Shown: positions 1 through 11,670 of the stretch, one piece after another
Position numbering within the stretch: the first letter of the stretch is position 1
How the letters are laid out: the number at the start of each line of letters is the position of its first letter
Assembly: GCF_003576645.1 (NCBI RefSeq)
Contig: NC_044929.1
Coordinates: 5,549,475 to 5,613,474, forward strand
DNA length: 64,000 nucleotides
Source of the DNA: Ipomoea triloba
Lineage: Eukaryota; Streptophyta; Magnoliopsida; Solanales; Convolvulaceae
Direction of reading: 5' to 3'
The notes under the pieces: model-generated
What the model was told of the DNA's origin: nothing
Databases searched by the model: none
What the model saw: the letters and a program-made list of their open reading frames with translations, nothing else
Program-made: the position numbers and the translations under genes

Positions 1-52
1 TGTTGATTAGAGGAACACGGCATTTCGTCGCATTCCCCACAGACGGCGCCAA

Positions 53-422
53 TGATGGTGTAAATGTAAACGGGGGTACGGATTTACACCACGTGTGTTT
101 GATTGTGTATGATGTAGTATATGGAGTGTGTATGCTTGGGGAGGAAAGCTATGGTTTCCTCCCTGGAGAAGATGAGCCAAGAACAAGAGAGAGAGAGTGA
201 AGGATGGACATGATGAAAGGATCAAAGTGATCCATGCATTTCCCGATGCCAATACAAGGAGGGTCAGGTCCTTTATATAGAAATAGGACCTGACCCTTCA
301 GGAATATAATATTACATTTGACCCTTAACAATTTCTAAGGGACACCCGACCTTTTAAGGGTACAACAATACCCGGACTATACATTATATTTCTACAGTAG
401 TCCCTGGGGTATTTACCCATCA
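53..422 (-). mobile_element. LTR of a retrotransposon whose body lies left of the window
   Basis: The block begins TGATGG and ends CCATCA, the usual TG...CA ends with short inverted termini. Directly outside it, on the minus strand at 52 down to about 35, is TTGGCGCCGTCTGTGGGG. This resembles the primer-binding region (TGGCGCCG...) that follows the 5' LTR in many plant Ty3/gypsy elements. So this is read as a minus-strand 5' LTR of about 370 bp, with the internal region running off the left edge. A TATA-like CTATATAAAGG lies on the minus strand near 270-280. Family assignment is from memory of the motif and was not aligned. Confidence 0.6.
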
Positions 423-2160
423 CATACCTTCTAACCCAAACAGCCAACCCAATCAGCCAACGACCATTTACCAAGCAGGCCTAACTAAAAAATTTTAATT
501 TCAAGGAATTTTGAATGTTTATTTTAATTTAATTTTGTCTAATCTCTAGCATATATTTAACAAGATGTATAGTATACGGAGATGGCGACCAACTTGGTCG
601 CCTTCGAGCCTTCTCCGGTTGGACGCCACCGGCGACCGTGACAGTCGCCGGTGGTTGATGGTTTGACTTGTTCGTCGGAATTTCGAAAGAAATTCTAGTT
701 GACCTGTAATTACATATCACAAATAGGTTTAAGGGCTTATTTGTTCCAAAATAACAAGTTTAAGGGTCTAATTGAAACTTTTTGAATCTGATGGGCCTAA
801 CTACACAATTGATTATAATTTAGGGGTCTATTTGACCTTTATCCCGACTTGACGTGTCTCTTTGAATTGTCTATACTGAATTACTGATGGCATCTTATAT
901 TTCAAATCTTCCAAAAAAGTTGGCCATTATGTACTTTTAAAAGAATATCTAATTCAAAATTACGAATTATCCGATTTTCAAAAAAAAAATACGAATTATC
1001 CATGAAATAGATATATAAAAAGGCGAAAATTATACCATGGACTAGGGTCTACACTATATTATCTATCTTGGTTCAAAAAAAAATTCAAATTATATACTTA
1101 TAATTAACATATTATGTACGTTCACTTAACCGATTATGTACCTAATAAATTGAATATACATAATAAATTAACTACATGTACATAATTTGTTAATTGTAAA
1201 TACATAATCTGAATTGAGTCTACTATGCGCATGGTGGAATCTAATCCACAATATAACAATTGTAAAAATGGGTTAGGGCCATAAAAATGAATTTAGTTTT
1301 CAAAAGTATTATCTTTTGTGAAAGTTTATACTTTATAATGCAGGAACTAATAACCCAAGTAAAACAATTGTGAGACAATTATTGTGGAGAATTATAAATG
1401 TTAAGAGATCAATATGAATGAGAAATAATAAACAAGAATACCCAAAGAATTGATATCGTGGAGAACACCTCCTAATCTGCGAGGTCACGGTTAAAAACTT
1501 TTTCACTAAAGATCAATTGTTGTTTTTTACCAATACAAGGTTCAAATGGTTTATTGAACTAGGTGTACCACCTATATATTTATACATCAACCTAGTATAG
1601 CAATTTTATGAAAAAAGTTTACAGGATGCAAATTGTACTATTATGACAATTATACAAAATGCATAATTTCTTAAGCTGGCTTCTCCTGATAGTACTTGGG
1701 GTGTGTTTGGTTCATAGGTTTGCATACTAGGAATAAACATTAAAATCATAGTTAGTGTTTGGTTGATAACTTTTTAAAACACAACTATGGATTAGTTTGA
1801 TTACCCCTTCAATTAAAAACGCATTCCCTAATTAAAAAATGTATCATTCTATCTTATTGGTAATATGATTTTTAAGTTTGGATTAGTGCTTTTTTAGATC
1901 TTTATTTTGATTTTTTTTGTTCATATTGGTGCTTTGGATCGAATGTCATTATATTATGATCAATTGCCTTGATTTTTTGTTTTTACATTTTTAAAGCTTT
2001 TATTCTCATTTTAGGATCATACATGACCAAACATCAAATATTAGTAATCATTCCAATTCTATCCTATTACCAAACGTGCAAAAATACTTTTACAAAACTC
2101 ATACCATTACTAAGCATTTAATTCTCATTTCCATTTCAATTTCCATGTGGGAAATAAACG
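423..2160. other. intergenic, repeat remnants, no gene
   Basis: No coding exon is recognised. A GC-rich patch at 580-660 (CCGGCGACC-type motifs) followed at 720-845 by 'aagggtctaattgaaac' and 'ggggtctatttgacc' looks like the centre and one arm of a Mutator-type foldback similar to the one at 57904. Its left arm is not evident. Around 1699 the motif GGGTGTGTTTGG opens a likely hAT-type MITE that may close near 2160 (AAACGCACC). The remainder is AT-rich DNA. Confidence 0.5.
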
Positions 2161-2706
2161 CACCTTCAATTATGCACCTTTGATTATGGAGTTTTTGTCT
2201 GAATCTTTACAAAATAACCTCTAAAACTCCGCAAATTATATGGTGGACCACGGTCCACAATGCATTGTGGACCATGATCATGGCTGATACTGCAGTTGTG
2301 TTGAACTGATACTGCAGTTGTGTTGAACGGATACTGCAGTTGTGTTAAAAGGGAATTGCAGTTGCGCGAAACAAAGGTCGTGTCATCCGTCTGGAACTGC
2401 AGTTTTGTTGAACTGATACTGCAGTTGTGTTGAACGAATACTACAGTTGTGTTGAAAGGATACTGCAATTGTGTTGAACGGATGAACGGTCTCTGTTCCC
2501 CGCAACTGCAGTTTTTTTTCAACACAACTGCATTATCTTTTCAACACAACTGCACTATCAGTTCAACACAACTGCAGTATCAGCCATGATCATGGTCCAC
2601 AATGCATTGTGGACCGTGGTCCACCATATAATTTGCGGAGTTTTAGAGGTTATTTTGTAAAGATTCAGACAAAAACTCCATAATCAAAGGTGCATAATTG
2701 AAGGTG
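2161..2706. mobile_element. near-perfect 546-bp foldback with tandem-repeat core
   Basis: The left arm starts CACCTTCAATTATGCACC and the right arm ends with its exact reverse complement. The arms stay almost identical inward for more than 120 bp, through ACTCCGCAAATTATATGG and the palindromic block TGGACCACGGTCCA / TGCATTGTGGACCATGATCAT. Between the arms (about 2281-2580) is a minisatellite of about 21-22 bp, consensus GATACTGCAGTTGTGTTGAAC, in one orientation on the left and inverted on the right. A further GTGGACCGTGGTCCACGG copy lies just outside, at about 2718-2735. Arm identity suggests a young or gene-converted element. No protein is encoded. Confidence 0.75.
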
Positions 2707-2811
2707 AGAGCCTATTGTGGACCGTGGTCCACGGTATAACGACTGCTAAAACTCCACCCTCGCTCTAAAGCTCTTACACAAAGCCTATTTATAATTATGA
2801 ATTTTCTTGTC

Positions 2812-2960
2812 AAGATCTTGTGGTCTAGTTGAACCCGGTTGCACTCCCATATTGAAAGGGGTGAGTTCGAGTCTCAGTAGAGCCAATATTGACTCTTTGT
2901 ACTTCAATAACTTGATAAAGTAGTTATGAACATATATTGCATTGTAATAGAGTCAAGAGT
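2812..2960 (+). mobile_element. tRNA-derived SINE-like copy
   Basis: The motif TGGTCTAGTTG (box A-like) is followed about 35 bp later by GAGTTCGAGTCTC (box B-like), the internal Pol III promoter layout of a tRNA-derived SINE. A related inverted head lies at 57520-57605. No clear target duplication was found. Confidence 0.45.
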
Positions 2961-4049
2961 ACTAAAAAAAATAATTAATTTTCTTATATATGCTCATATT
3001 ACTACAAAAGTATTAGTATTTTTTTTTTAAGTAACAGATTTTAGTTTAAATTTGGTATTTAATTTTTAATTGAAAAGTAATAGTTACAGAGCATGAAAAA
3101 GTGATACAAAGATTAAAATGTTATTATAATAATAATAACCAAGGACAGTAGCGTCATTGCTCCCCTTTATTCATTTCCCACACCCATTGAATTGCAATTC
3201 ATAGGGGTACTCATGAATTGCAATTATAAGAGAATTACAATTCTGTGGAATTGCAATTCATTCCAACCAAACAATGTAATCGAGACTTTCATTGAATTTC
3301 AATTCAATTACAACCAAATTACAGTGTACCATTTTTTTTTTTAAAAAAAAAATTACAGTGTACCAAACGAGTTGACGTTTGGTACACCGTAATTATCATC
3401 TTGCATGGTTGATGTCACACAAACAACTTCGTCAACCATTTTAACTTGGAATTTGTCACTATAAGTAACAGAGAGATCGATATTATCAACTTGCACTCAA
3501 GTAGTCAAGTAACATTAACCTCAACCTCCCAATCCCAGCAAGGCTCTTCAGATAAGATCAGATCAGCAGGTATGCATAAGAAGTTGTCATTTATATTATT
3601 TTCTTGCAAACTCGGCTCTAATCCATTTGTTATACAGCGGACCATAGTCCATATAGCGTTGTCGCCGTTGTGTGGATCATGATTGTCGAATAAAATCGTA
3701 GTAGAATTAAAATAATATTTTAGTGTTGGTATAATGAAACTAACGTGTGTAGTACTCAAAAACTAGGGTGTGTAAAAAAATGAAACAAAAAAACATAGTT
3801 CTTAACTGAAACTGAAATGTAATTAGAATAATACTTCATAGTCTAGACTGCTATCATGTTCCACAGTAAAATTTGCCACTCTAGTCCTTAACTAGCTATA
3901 AATCTTGTTAAATTCTACCAAAGTAATTGCGTATACTAACAAGTATCATCAATCTAACTTTAAATTCTTTAATTTCAAGTCTGAATGCTTATTTTAATAT
4001 AATTTTGCATGACCTAATTCTTTGAATTGCCTCCTAATATTTACTGCAG
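2961..4049. other. intergenic, repeat remnants, no gene
   Basis: AT-rich DNA without recognisable exons. At 3180-3330 there are repeated GAATTGCAATTC-type palindromic words, also found in the MITE near 34080-34150. At 3637-3680 a short GCGGACCATAGTCC piece resembles the ends of the GGACC/GGTCC foldback family. Confidence 0.4.
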
Positions 4050-4530
4050 TTGTTATGCCGTGGACCCAGGTCCACATTGCAAGGTGGACCTGGGTCCAAT
4101 ACGACACCGTTTCACAATTTAAAAAAAATAAAAATTAACGGCGTTAACGGCTCCTCATCGCGACAGAACACAAATTCTACATTCACAGACCTTATACTCC
4201 ATATTTACAATTTCAAAACTCCACATTCACACATTACAGAGCTATATGTTTAGTAATTATAATACCACTGTTATGCATTCACACATTCAAAACTCTATAT
4301 TCACAGGTCCTATACTCCATGTTCACAACTTGGGAACTCCACATTCACACATTACAGGACTACAAGTTGCTAGAACTCTGTTAACTCTACAACAGATTCA
4401 CACATTCATAACATTCACAAATTCTATACTCCATATTCACAATTTGAAACCTCCACATTCACACATTTCAGGGCTATATTTTTAGTAATTTTTTTTAATA
4501 GTGAAACGGCGTCGTATTGGAACCAGGTCT
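4050..4530. mobile_element. GGACC/GGTCC foldback element with minisatellite core, damaged right end
   Basis: The left end reads GTTATGCCGTGGACCCAGG followed by TCCACATTGCAAGGTGGACC, itself a palindrome. It is followed by AATACGACACCGTTTCAC, matched inverted by GTGAAACGGCGTCGTATT at 4501-4518. The right terminal hairpin is reduced to a short GGAACCAGGTCT. Between lies a tandem array (about 4160-4480) of units containing CATTCACACATT and CTATACTCCATATTCACAA. The same unit, inverted, fills the related element at 33423-34032. Confidence 0.65.
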
Positions 4531-5317
4531 GCCTCCTGATGGCATCTATCTTATATTTCAAATCTTCGAAATGAATTAGCCAGTATATATTTTTTTAAGA
4601 TTATCTAATGCAAACTTATTATGAATTATCCCTGCACAAAAGCTCGTGACAATCCATGAAATAGATCTAAAAAATGGGTTTGGGCCAAAAAAATGAACTT
4701 CATTTTCCAAAGTACAGTATTTATCTTTTAAAGACCCATAAAATGAATTTTAAAGATTAAAAATGTTATTCCATAAATAAAATAGAATAGACAAGAAATA
4801 AAACATGAAATGTTTACTTGAAATATGTTGTTCCCTACTCATTTACAAGCATTTACTTTTCAATTGAAAGGTTAGTACTTTAAGGGTCCGTTTGAATACC
4901 CATAAAATGATTTTCAAATTAAAAGTTATTTTTCAGATTTTTTTGTATTTAGATATTTAAAAAAAAAAATCAAATAAAAATATTCTTTTTGGCCAATGGT
5001 AAAAGGGTGCAATTTAGCAAAAAATATTTTCTTACGTTTTTAGTCGGAATACAATTTTCATAATATTACCACCACCATTAATTATCATCACCACTCCACC
5101 ACCACCATCATCACAGCATAACTATCACCACCAGTACCACCACCACACTACCACACCACTTATTGTTGTTGTTGTTGTTGTTGTTCCGGTTCCTAATTTT
5201 AATAAACTAAAATTGAAGCCTTTTGGATTTCAATTGGAACCATGAAGTGGTTATCCCTAACTAAGTGTTTTCTTATATTTCGGTAACGTGTATTCTTATT
5301 TTTACTTTAAAGGTGGG
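4531..5317. other. upstream region of the DUF247 gene
   Basis: AT-rich with no exon. It holds CAC/ATC-rich trinucleotide repeats (about 5065-5155) and a (GTT)n tract (about 5163-5185) roughly 135-155 bp before the chosen start codon. No convincing TATA box was fixed. Confidence 0.4.
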
Positions 5318-8300
5318 ATGGCAGATGAGTATTTTGACCCTTCTACGGCTGTTGACCTACTGGGCACTTTTGGACAGACTGAAATTGGGGAGGTATGAAA
5401 TCTACTTTACAATTCCATGTATACCTACCATGATTGTTTCAATGATTTTTATTATTTTATTTTAACTTGAAAGAAACTTATTCATTTAAGTGATTAATAT
5501 ATATACATTTCACTTAAATGAATATATCTAAAAACATTTTAAATATTAGCTCAAAAAATTATTAATACTATCTAAACTAAATTTTAGGTGAACTTAATAA
5601 GTTATTGGTGCAGATATATTTTTTATTATGTTATATACGAATATAAATTTGGTTCGGATATAAGATGTAAAATTCTTGCATATATTATACTTAAAATTAA
5701 AAATTATATTCATTTTATTTAAACAGAACATAACCCAAAATATTTTAAATATAGGGTCAAAATATCACTCGAAATTAAACTTGTGTTAATTTTATAACGG
5801 TAGTGTAAAAAACATATTTGAAAAAAAAATGAGTGTTAGTAAACAAGTTTCCTAAACAGAAAACCGAGAATAATGAAAACTGAAAAAAGTTATAAAACAG
5901 AAAACAAAGAACAAGTTCTTGAAGTAAACGGGTCCTAAATTTCTTTATTTTACACATAATAACATCATCATCCAACAGTAATTGTTACATAATAATTACT
6001 GTAACATATTGTTATTACGGAGTATAAATTATACTCAAATTTAAGGGAATGTTTGGTTCAAGAGATATTTTGATATAATATAACATTGATAACTAGTTAT
6101 ATAAGGGGGTATTTGGTTCAAGTTATATAAGATAACTAAGGTTATATTTGCTCGGGAATATTGAATATAAGATTCTCATGTTTGGTTCAAGTTATGTAAG
6201 ATTCCCAGGGAATGGAACATAACCTCCCGATGAAATTTTTAGCTATTGGAAGGGAATGTGAGATACATCCCGATTTCTTAGGTAATCCCACATTCCCGGC
6301 CTTATATTATTACTAATATTGAGCTTTTGACATTTTAATCAATTTATCTTATTTCCGTTGTCTTATTTACATACTTCAATTTTAAACCAAACACAAGAAT
6401 CTAGCATTCCCAGTTATCTAACATTCCCAGCAATTTAACATTCCCTAAGGTAATCTAACATTCCGTGAACCAAACGCTTGAGGGAATTTGATTCCAGTGA
6501 AAGCTACCAAAAATGATCGAACTAAAAACAAAATTTGGAATCTAACATTCCCTATGGTAATTTAATATTCCCTTGAACCAACCTAGGGAATCTGGTATTA
6601 GTATACTACATTTCTAAGGTTGTGTGAGATAATTCGAAACAAACACTTTTGTTGAGCGACGGTTTGAATTGGAGAGTCAAGTTCAACATCCTACCATTAA
6701 AATGTTACGTTGATTGCTAGCAAGTATGAAGAAATTTATAATATATTACTTGAATAGGAGCAGGAGGAGAGATTTGAGGTTTCTTTGGACATAGGCGACT
6801 TATTAAATGATCAAACGAGCAACAGAGGAACTGATAATGGAAAGGTTTGCATTCTGAATCTATTCTTCGAGGACATATACATTTACATTGTGGTAACTTT
6901 ACATTTTTTAACAAATAAAAATGCACAATTTAAGTTAAAAGTTAATACTTTTGAAATAACAACTTTTAAAGTAAAATATATGAGAAAAATTTGTATGAGA
7001 CCCGTCTCACCGTGCGGGTCGGGTCAAGATGAAAATGTAATACTTATACGCACAAATGTAATACTAATTAGGAGTAAAGTGTTTATTACTTAGGTGAGAA
7101 AATGTAATACTTTTACATTTTGATTTAAAAGTATTACAGTTTTTCTTATAAGTAACAAACACTTCCCAACATTACTTATTAAGGAGAATGTAATACATTT
7201 GATTGAAAATATAATACTTTTACATCAAAATGTAAAAATATATATATTACATTTTTGTCTCAAATTATTATATTATTAAATTGTCCTTTATAAGTAATAA
7301 ACACTTTATTTTTTATTAGTATTATATTTGAACATATAAGTATGATATTTGCGCATATAAGTATAACATTTGCATATTGATCCAACCCGACCCCACACAA
7401 GTGTGACCCAAAACAAAACATATTAGTATAATTAAAGTCAAAATATAATACTTTTAAAAACCTAATGGTCTGAGCAGCTTGTGTAAAACCGTCTCACGGG
7501 TCTCAATCCGTGAGACAGGTCGAATCTTTGATTAATGAGTTCAAAGATCAGACACATTAATCAAAGATTCAACCCGTCTCACACAAGTGTTACCCAATGA
7601 TCTGTAATGTAATTTAAGGATAAAAAATGAAAAGCATAGATGAAAGAATATAGCGAACTTGAATAAACCCTTAAAATGATAAAAACTTGTGTAAGACTGT
7701 CTCGCACGTCTTAATCTGTGAGACAAGTCAAGTTAGCATAATTTGGGTCATAATTAGTATTATGAGTTAGCTTTTTATAACTCAAATTATGTTGACTCCA
7801 TCTATTTTACAGATTGAAATCGGTGAGACGATCTCACACGAGTGCGACCCCTTAAAAATAGTATAAATGCTAATCGTATTAGACAAACTAAAATAAAATT
7901 TGCAAAAATAAAATAGGATAATTTTTCGATTTTTATTTACCTCACTAAATCAATGGTGATAGTGTTGACCGGCAGGAAATAGAAATATCAAGTGCTTATC
8001 AAGAATATCCTTGGAAGCGCAACTTCTATAAACCATCTTTGGTATCCATTGGGCCCAAGTACTCTAAAGAGGTTGATCAAGTTAAGGACAAGGAATACAA
8101 GAATTTGTATATGAAGTCTTTTCTCGAAAGGGCAACAAAACAACCTGAAGAAGAAGAAAAGTATAGGGAATACCTTAGGAATCCATATATGAAATTGATG
8201 GACAAAGCCCGAAATTATTACAAGGAAATTGGAGTTACGTACCCCCATAATGATGAAGAGTTGGTAGAAATGTTGGTGCTTGATGGTTGCTTTGTGGTTG

Positions 8301-9268
8301 AGTTTGTTATGAAATGCAAAGAAGGCGGCAATGGTGATCCTCGCAATAGCGTTGAAGGGAAGAAAGCTCGTGAAGACATGCTTTTGTTCGAAAATCAACT
8401 CCCTTTTGATGTCGTCTCAGCCATTTATAGGAAAATGATTGGTGATACTGAAGAAGAAGTTCCTAGTTTTATAAGCCTAGTGAAGTTCGTTTTTGCCTCT
8501 TTAGCACCAAAGTTTAACATTATTAACTTTTATGATGACAATAAACCTGAACAACCCATGGATCTACTCCATGTGGTCTACAGTCTTTGTCTTCCGAGAA
8601 ATGCCCAAACCCTAATTTCCCAGAGTAATGAGGCACAAGGGAATGCAAATAGGTGGCTAAGAATAAACCATATGAACAGTACGACAGAGCTCAAACAGGT
8701 TGGAATTAGCTTTAACAAGATTGGCCAAGTCTTTAATATGCCAAAGAAATATGAAAATATTCCACCACAGAAATATTATTATTGGGTTGGCATTAGCTTG
8801 TTTGATATAACCTTTTCTCATGGGGTAATGAGAATTCCTTGCTTTAAAGTCGACAACTACACTAAATTATTCTTCCGAAACATGATCGCCATGGAGCAGC
8901 GCTGTAATGACACACTAAACCCCAAATACTTCACAGATTATGCGAGGTTGATGGACCACTTGGTGGACACCAATAGAGACGTCAGTTTACTCCGCAAGAA
9001 TGGGATCATTCAAAACCTCTTAGGTGAAGATAGGAAGGTGGCCTCTATTTTCAACAACCTCAGTGCCGAGGTAGATACTTCCACCAACTTCTATTTTGCA
9101 TCGGTGTACAAGGATGTGGATAAGCACTCTCACGATGACTGGTGTAATTGTAATTGGAGCAAATCACAAGCTTACTGCCTATGGAAAGTGATTTCTACTT
9201 TCTTGATTGCTGTCTCCTTGTGGATTTTGGCAATTAGTCAAAGAAACAACTTTAGGCAGCAGACTTAA
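5318..9268 (+). CDS. DUF247 (UPF0481) family protein, three exons
   Basis: Exons 5318-5392, 6764-6844 and 7976-9268 join in phase 0 and give about 482 residues, a normal length for DUF247 proteins. Family signs are SIGPKY near the start of exon 3, a central MLVLDGCFVVE, ENQLPFDVV and LLHVVYSLCL, and one membrane segment near the C-terminus (around residues 455-471, ISTFLIAVSLWILA) with a short polar tail. These are typical of DUF247 plant proteins, thought to sit in the plasma or internal membrane. Biochemical function is unknown; some family members are linked to self-incompatibility in grasses. The two small acidic 5' exons (25 and 27 codons) are inferred from clean splice sites and phase. 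The start at 5318 is the first in-frame ATG of exon 1. Both introns hold MITE sequence. The family call is firm and exons 1-2 are moderately sure. Confidence 0.8.
5440..5945 (+). repeat. dispersed MITE-like repeat in DUF247 intron 1
   Basis: It shares words such as GTTAGTAAACAAGTTT, CTAAACAGAAAAC and a terminal GTAAACGGGTCC with copies at 51134-51895 (inverted) and 58545-59357. Boundaries are approximate. The rest of intron 1 (about 6040-6640) contains TTTGGTTCAAG words that look like another MITE. Confidence 0.5.
6980..7860. repeat. cluster of MITE termini in DUF247 intron 2
   Basis: GAGACCCGTCTCACCGTGCG at about 6998, ACCGTCTCACGGGTCTC at about 7487, and further CGTCTCAC / GTGAGAC pairs up to about 7835 are inverted copies of one terminus. 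They suggest two or three nested or adjacent small elements. The segments between them are AT-rich with repeated ATGTAATAC words. Confidence 0.5.
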
Positions 9269-9570
9269 TATTTGGCCAATAACCCTACTCCCGCTGGCTA
9301 AATATGTACTATGTACTTATGTAGTTTAACCAGTTTCATCAATGTGTACTTCAGACTAAATACTTTGTAAAACAAAACTTGAATCTTGCCGCGGGTTGCG
9401 AGGTTTATTGTATGCGTCTTAAGTTTCATCATGACTAGTGTCTTCTGTCCCGAGTGGATCAACATATATTGTACATTGTTATTGTTGTTTTCATTTATCC
9501 GATTAAACTCGTTGGGTTTGTGGTTATATTTTTCCATTATTTTGTGCATGACAAATGATTCTTAAGTTAA

Positions 9571-10881
9571 GAGTTTATTACCAAAATGGTCCCTCGACTA
9601 TTGCGAAATTATCAATTTGGTTCTTGATAATTTTTCGTGTCTGATTAAGTCCTCGTTTTTGAAAATTTTAACCATTATGATCCTCCGTTCGCTTAGGCAT
9701 TAGAAGTCTGTTTATTTGGAGGGAATTATATTGATGGAATTTCGCTTGAGAAGACTCATTTCCAACAATGGAGAGGCGGGTTTTCTTCCAAATAATCCGT
9801 AAATTACAAATGAGCAAATTTTCATTTTGGTCCACGGACTATAGGGGTTCTGTTAATTGCAATTCACGACTTTCAAAATTGTTAATTTCATACCTAAACT
9901 ATTCAATTTTTATCAATTTTGGTCACTCCGACCAAATTACCGTCCTAATTTGTCGGAAAATTTAAAACCCTAAAATAATGAGGGTATTTTAGTCATTTCA
10001 CATCATTTTTCTTCTTCTCCAGCCCACCCATATTTTCTTCTTCTTCTCCGGCGAACTAAAATTCCTTGAATTTTTCCCAATAATATTTACAAATCATAAT
10101 CTTGTGATACATATGTTTGAAGATCTTCATAATCTTCTCAAAAATTGATTTCTAAATTTAATTTTGATTTAATCATCAACAAATCTACGATCGATCGATG
10201 GCGAAGGAATTCAACGTCTCGCCAGTGGTATTCCCGTCTGGCAGGAACCAGGTCCGCAGCAAAGACGCTTGTCGACGGTGCCGTTTCAGCCATCGAAGGC
10301 ATTGACGCCGAGCATCCCGTTCATGTCCTTTGACATTGGCTTTGCCACGGCCTCTACCTCGTTTTCCACTCCTCATTACGCTTCCACCACAATTGGCAAC
10401 AGCGGAAGCGGCGATTCCACAAGGTTCGAGGGCGAGCCGCCGCTTTTGGAGGAGCTGGGGATCAACACCAAGCAAATATACCAGAAAATGCTCTCAATCC
10501 GTTCCACGTGAAAGCGTACCTTCACGAGATTTGTCAGGGTCGTGCCTAGTCGCTCTCCTCTCCCCTTACCGGAGAAGCAATTTTGGTTCGCCGGAGAAGA
10601 AGAAGAAAAAATGGGTTTGTCGGAGAAGAAGAAAAGGGATGTGAAATGACTAAAATACCTTCATGATTTTAGAGTTTTGAATTTTTTGATGAATTTGGTC
10701 GGAGTAACCGAAATTGATAAAAATTGAATAGTTAAGGTATGAAATTAACAATTAAGTTGTGGATCGCAATTAACAATTAAGTTGTGGATTGCAATTAACA
10801 GGAAGTGGACCAAAATGACAATTTGCTCATTGCAAATTGATAATTTCACAATAGTCAAGGGACCATTACGGTAATAAACTC
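9571..10881. mobile_element. Pack-MULE-like element (long inverted repeats flanking a gene fragment)
   Basis: The left arm (9571-10056) begins GAGTTTATTACCAAAATGG. The right arm (10586-10881) ends with the reverse complement, GAGTTTATTACCGTAATGG. The similarity continues inward through AAATTATCAATTTG, TTTAGTCATTTCACATC and CTTCTCCGGCGAAC. Flanks TTAAGTTAA and TTTAGTAAA match at 7 of 9 bases, consistent with an aged 9-bp Mutator-type target duplication. The unique centre (10057-10585) contains a broken 5' part of a YIP1-type gene. No transposase is present. Confidence 0.7.
10198..10550 (+). pseudogene. captured, frameshifted N-terminal fragment of a YIPF5/YIP1-type gene
   Basis: The ATG at 10198 opens MAKEFNV.PVVFPSG. 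After a frame change the sequence continues as PSIPFMSFDIG, then EGEPPLLEELGI, and after a second shift as LNPFHVKAYLHE. These match, in order, the cytosolic N-terminus of plant YIPF5-like proteins, which are multi-spanning Golgi/ER membrane proteins acting with Rab GTPases. The membrane-spanning part is absent. Two frame breaks and an early stop mean it cannot encode the normal protein. It lies in the centre of an inverted-repeat element, so transduplication by a MULE is the best explanation; a decayed retrocopy is less likely given the symmetrical arms. Recognition is from memory of the family. Confidence 0.65.
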
Positions 10882-11664
10882 TTTAGTAAATTTGCAATTC
10901 TATCGCCAACATGCATATAAAATAGGAAAAAATGGCATATTTCCTGATGAAGGCTAATTTCAACCCTGCAAAAAAAGAGATTGGCAAGCTGATGTAGCAA
11001 GTGAATAGGAATGAATTTATTACTCCTAAAAAAGGAATGAATTTATTATTTTTCTTTTTGTTTTATTGCTACTGTGTCTTGCAAATTTGTAAGAGGCAGC
11101 TTTTGCTGACAATGGTAGCAAAAGCTGCTGGGCAGCGTGGCAGCGTGCCTTTCCTATTTTTTATTTTTTTATTATTTTATTATTATATTTATTATATAAT
11201 TATAATATAATATGAAAGTTGGGATTATTTTTAAAAGTGAGATAGATTTGCATGGATGTAAAATAAATAATAGAGAATTTGCAAATATGATGATGTGCAA
11301 GTGGCCTGGAGCTTTTTTTACCGGTTTAGGGGACTTGAATAGAAATTTTTTCAGTTAAGGAGCCTAATTGCACTATCCACCCGACTTAGGAGGCCAATTT
11401 GACACTTTTCCCTTTTAAATTTGATGTGTTATATTTAATAGTACTTTTAGTCTATTTTTTAAATATATAAATTTTGTATACGAATACTACACTTAATATT
11501 ATGAAAAATTGAATAAAAAATAACTTCAGCCAAACCTTATTAACTGAACTAGACATATAAAATGGGACGAATAAATATTTACAATTTGTACTAAGTATTT
11601 ACTTAATTATTTTAATTTTCGTATTAGATATTAATTAAATCGCGAAATACAGGGGTGTTGGTAA
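10882..11664. other. intergenic, no gene
   Basis: AT-rich. At about 11345-11413 'ggagcctaattgcactatcc' and 'ggccaatttgacactttt' form one terminus of the same foldback family as the element at 56718-57313, without a matching left arm nearby. Confidence 0.45.
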
Positions 11665-11670
11665 CTGGCA

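Noticed and set aside
3..252. Open frames of 65-81 codons at the left edge
   Set aside because: They cross the LTR border and primer-binding region; no protein family is recognised.
2184..2525. 113-codon minus-strand frame
   Set aside because: It is a translation of the tandem GATACTGCAGTTGTGTTGAAC repeats inside the foldback.
4050..4485. Two adjacent frames rich in His/Thr/Ser
   Set aside because: They translate the minisatellite of the foldback element; the same artefact occurs inverted at 33754-34071.
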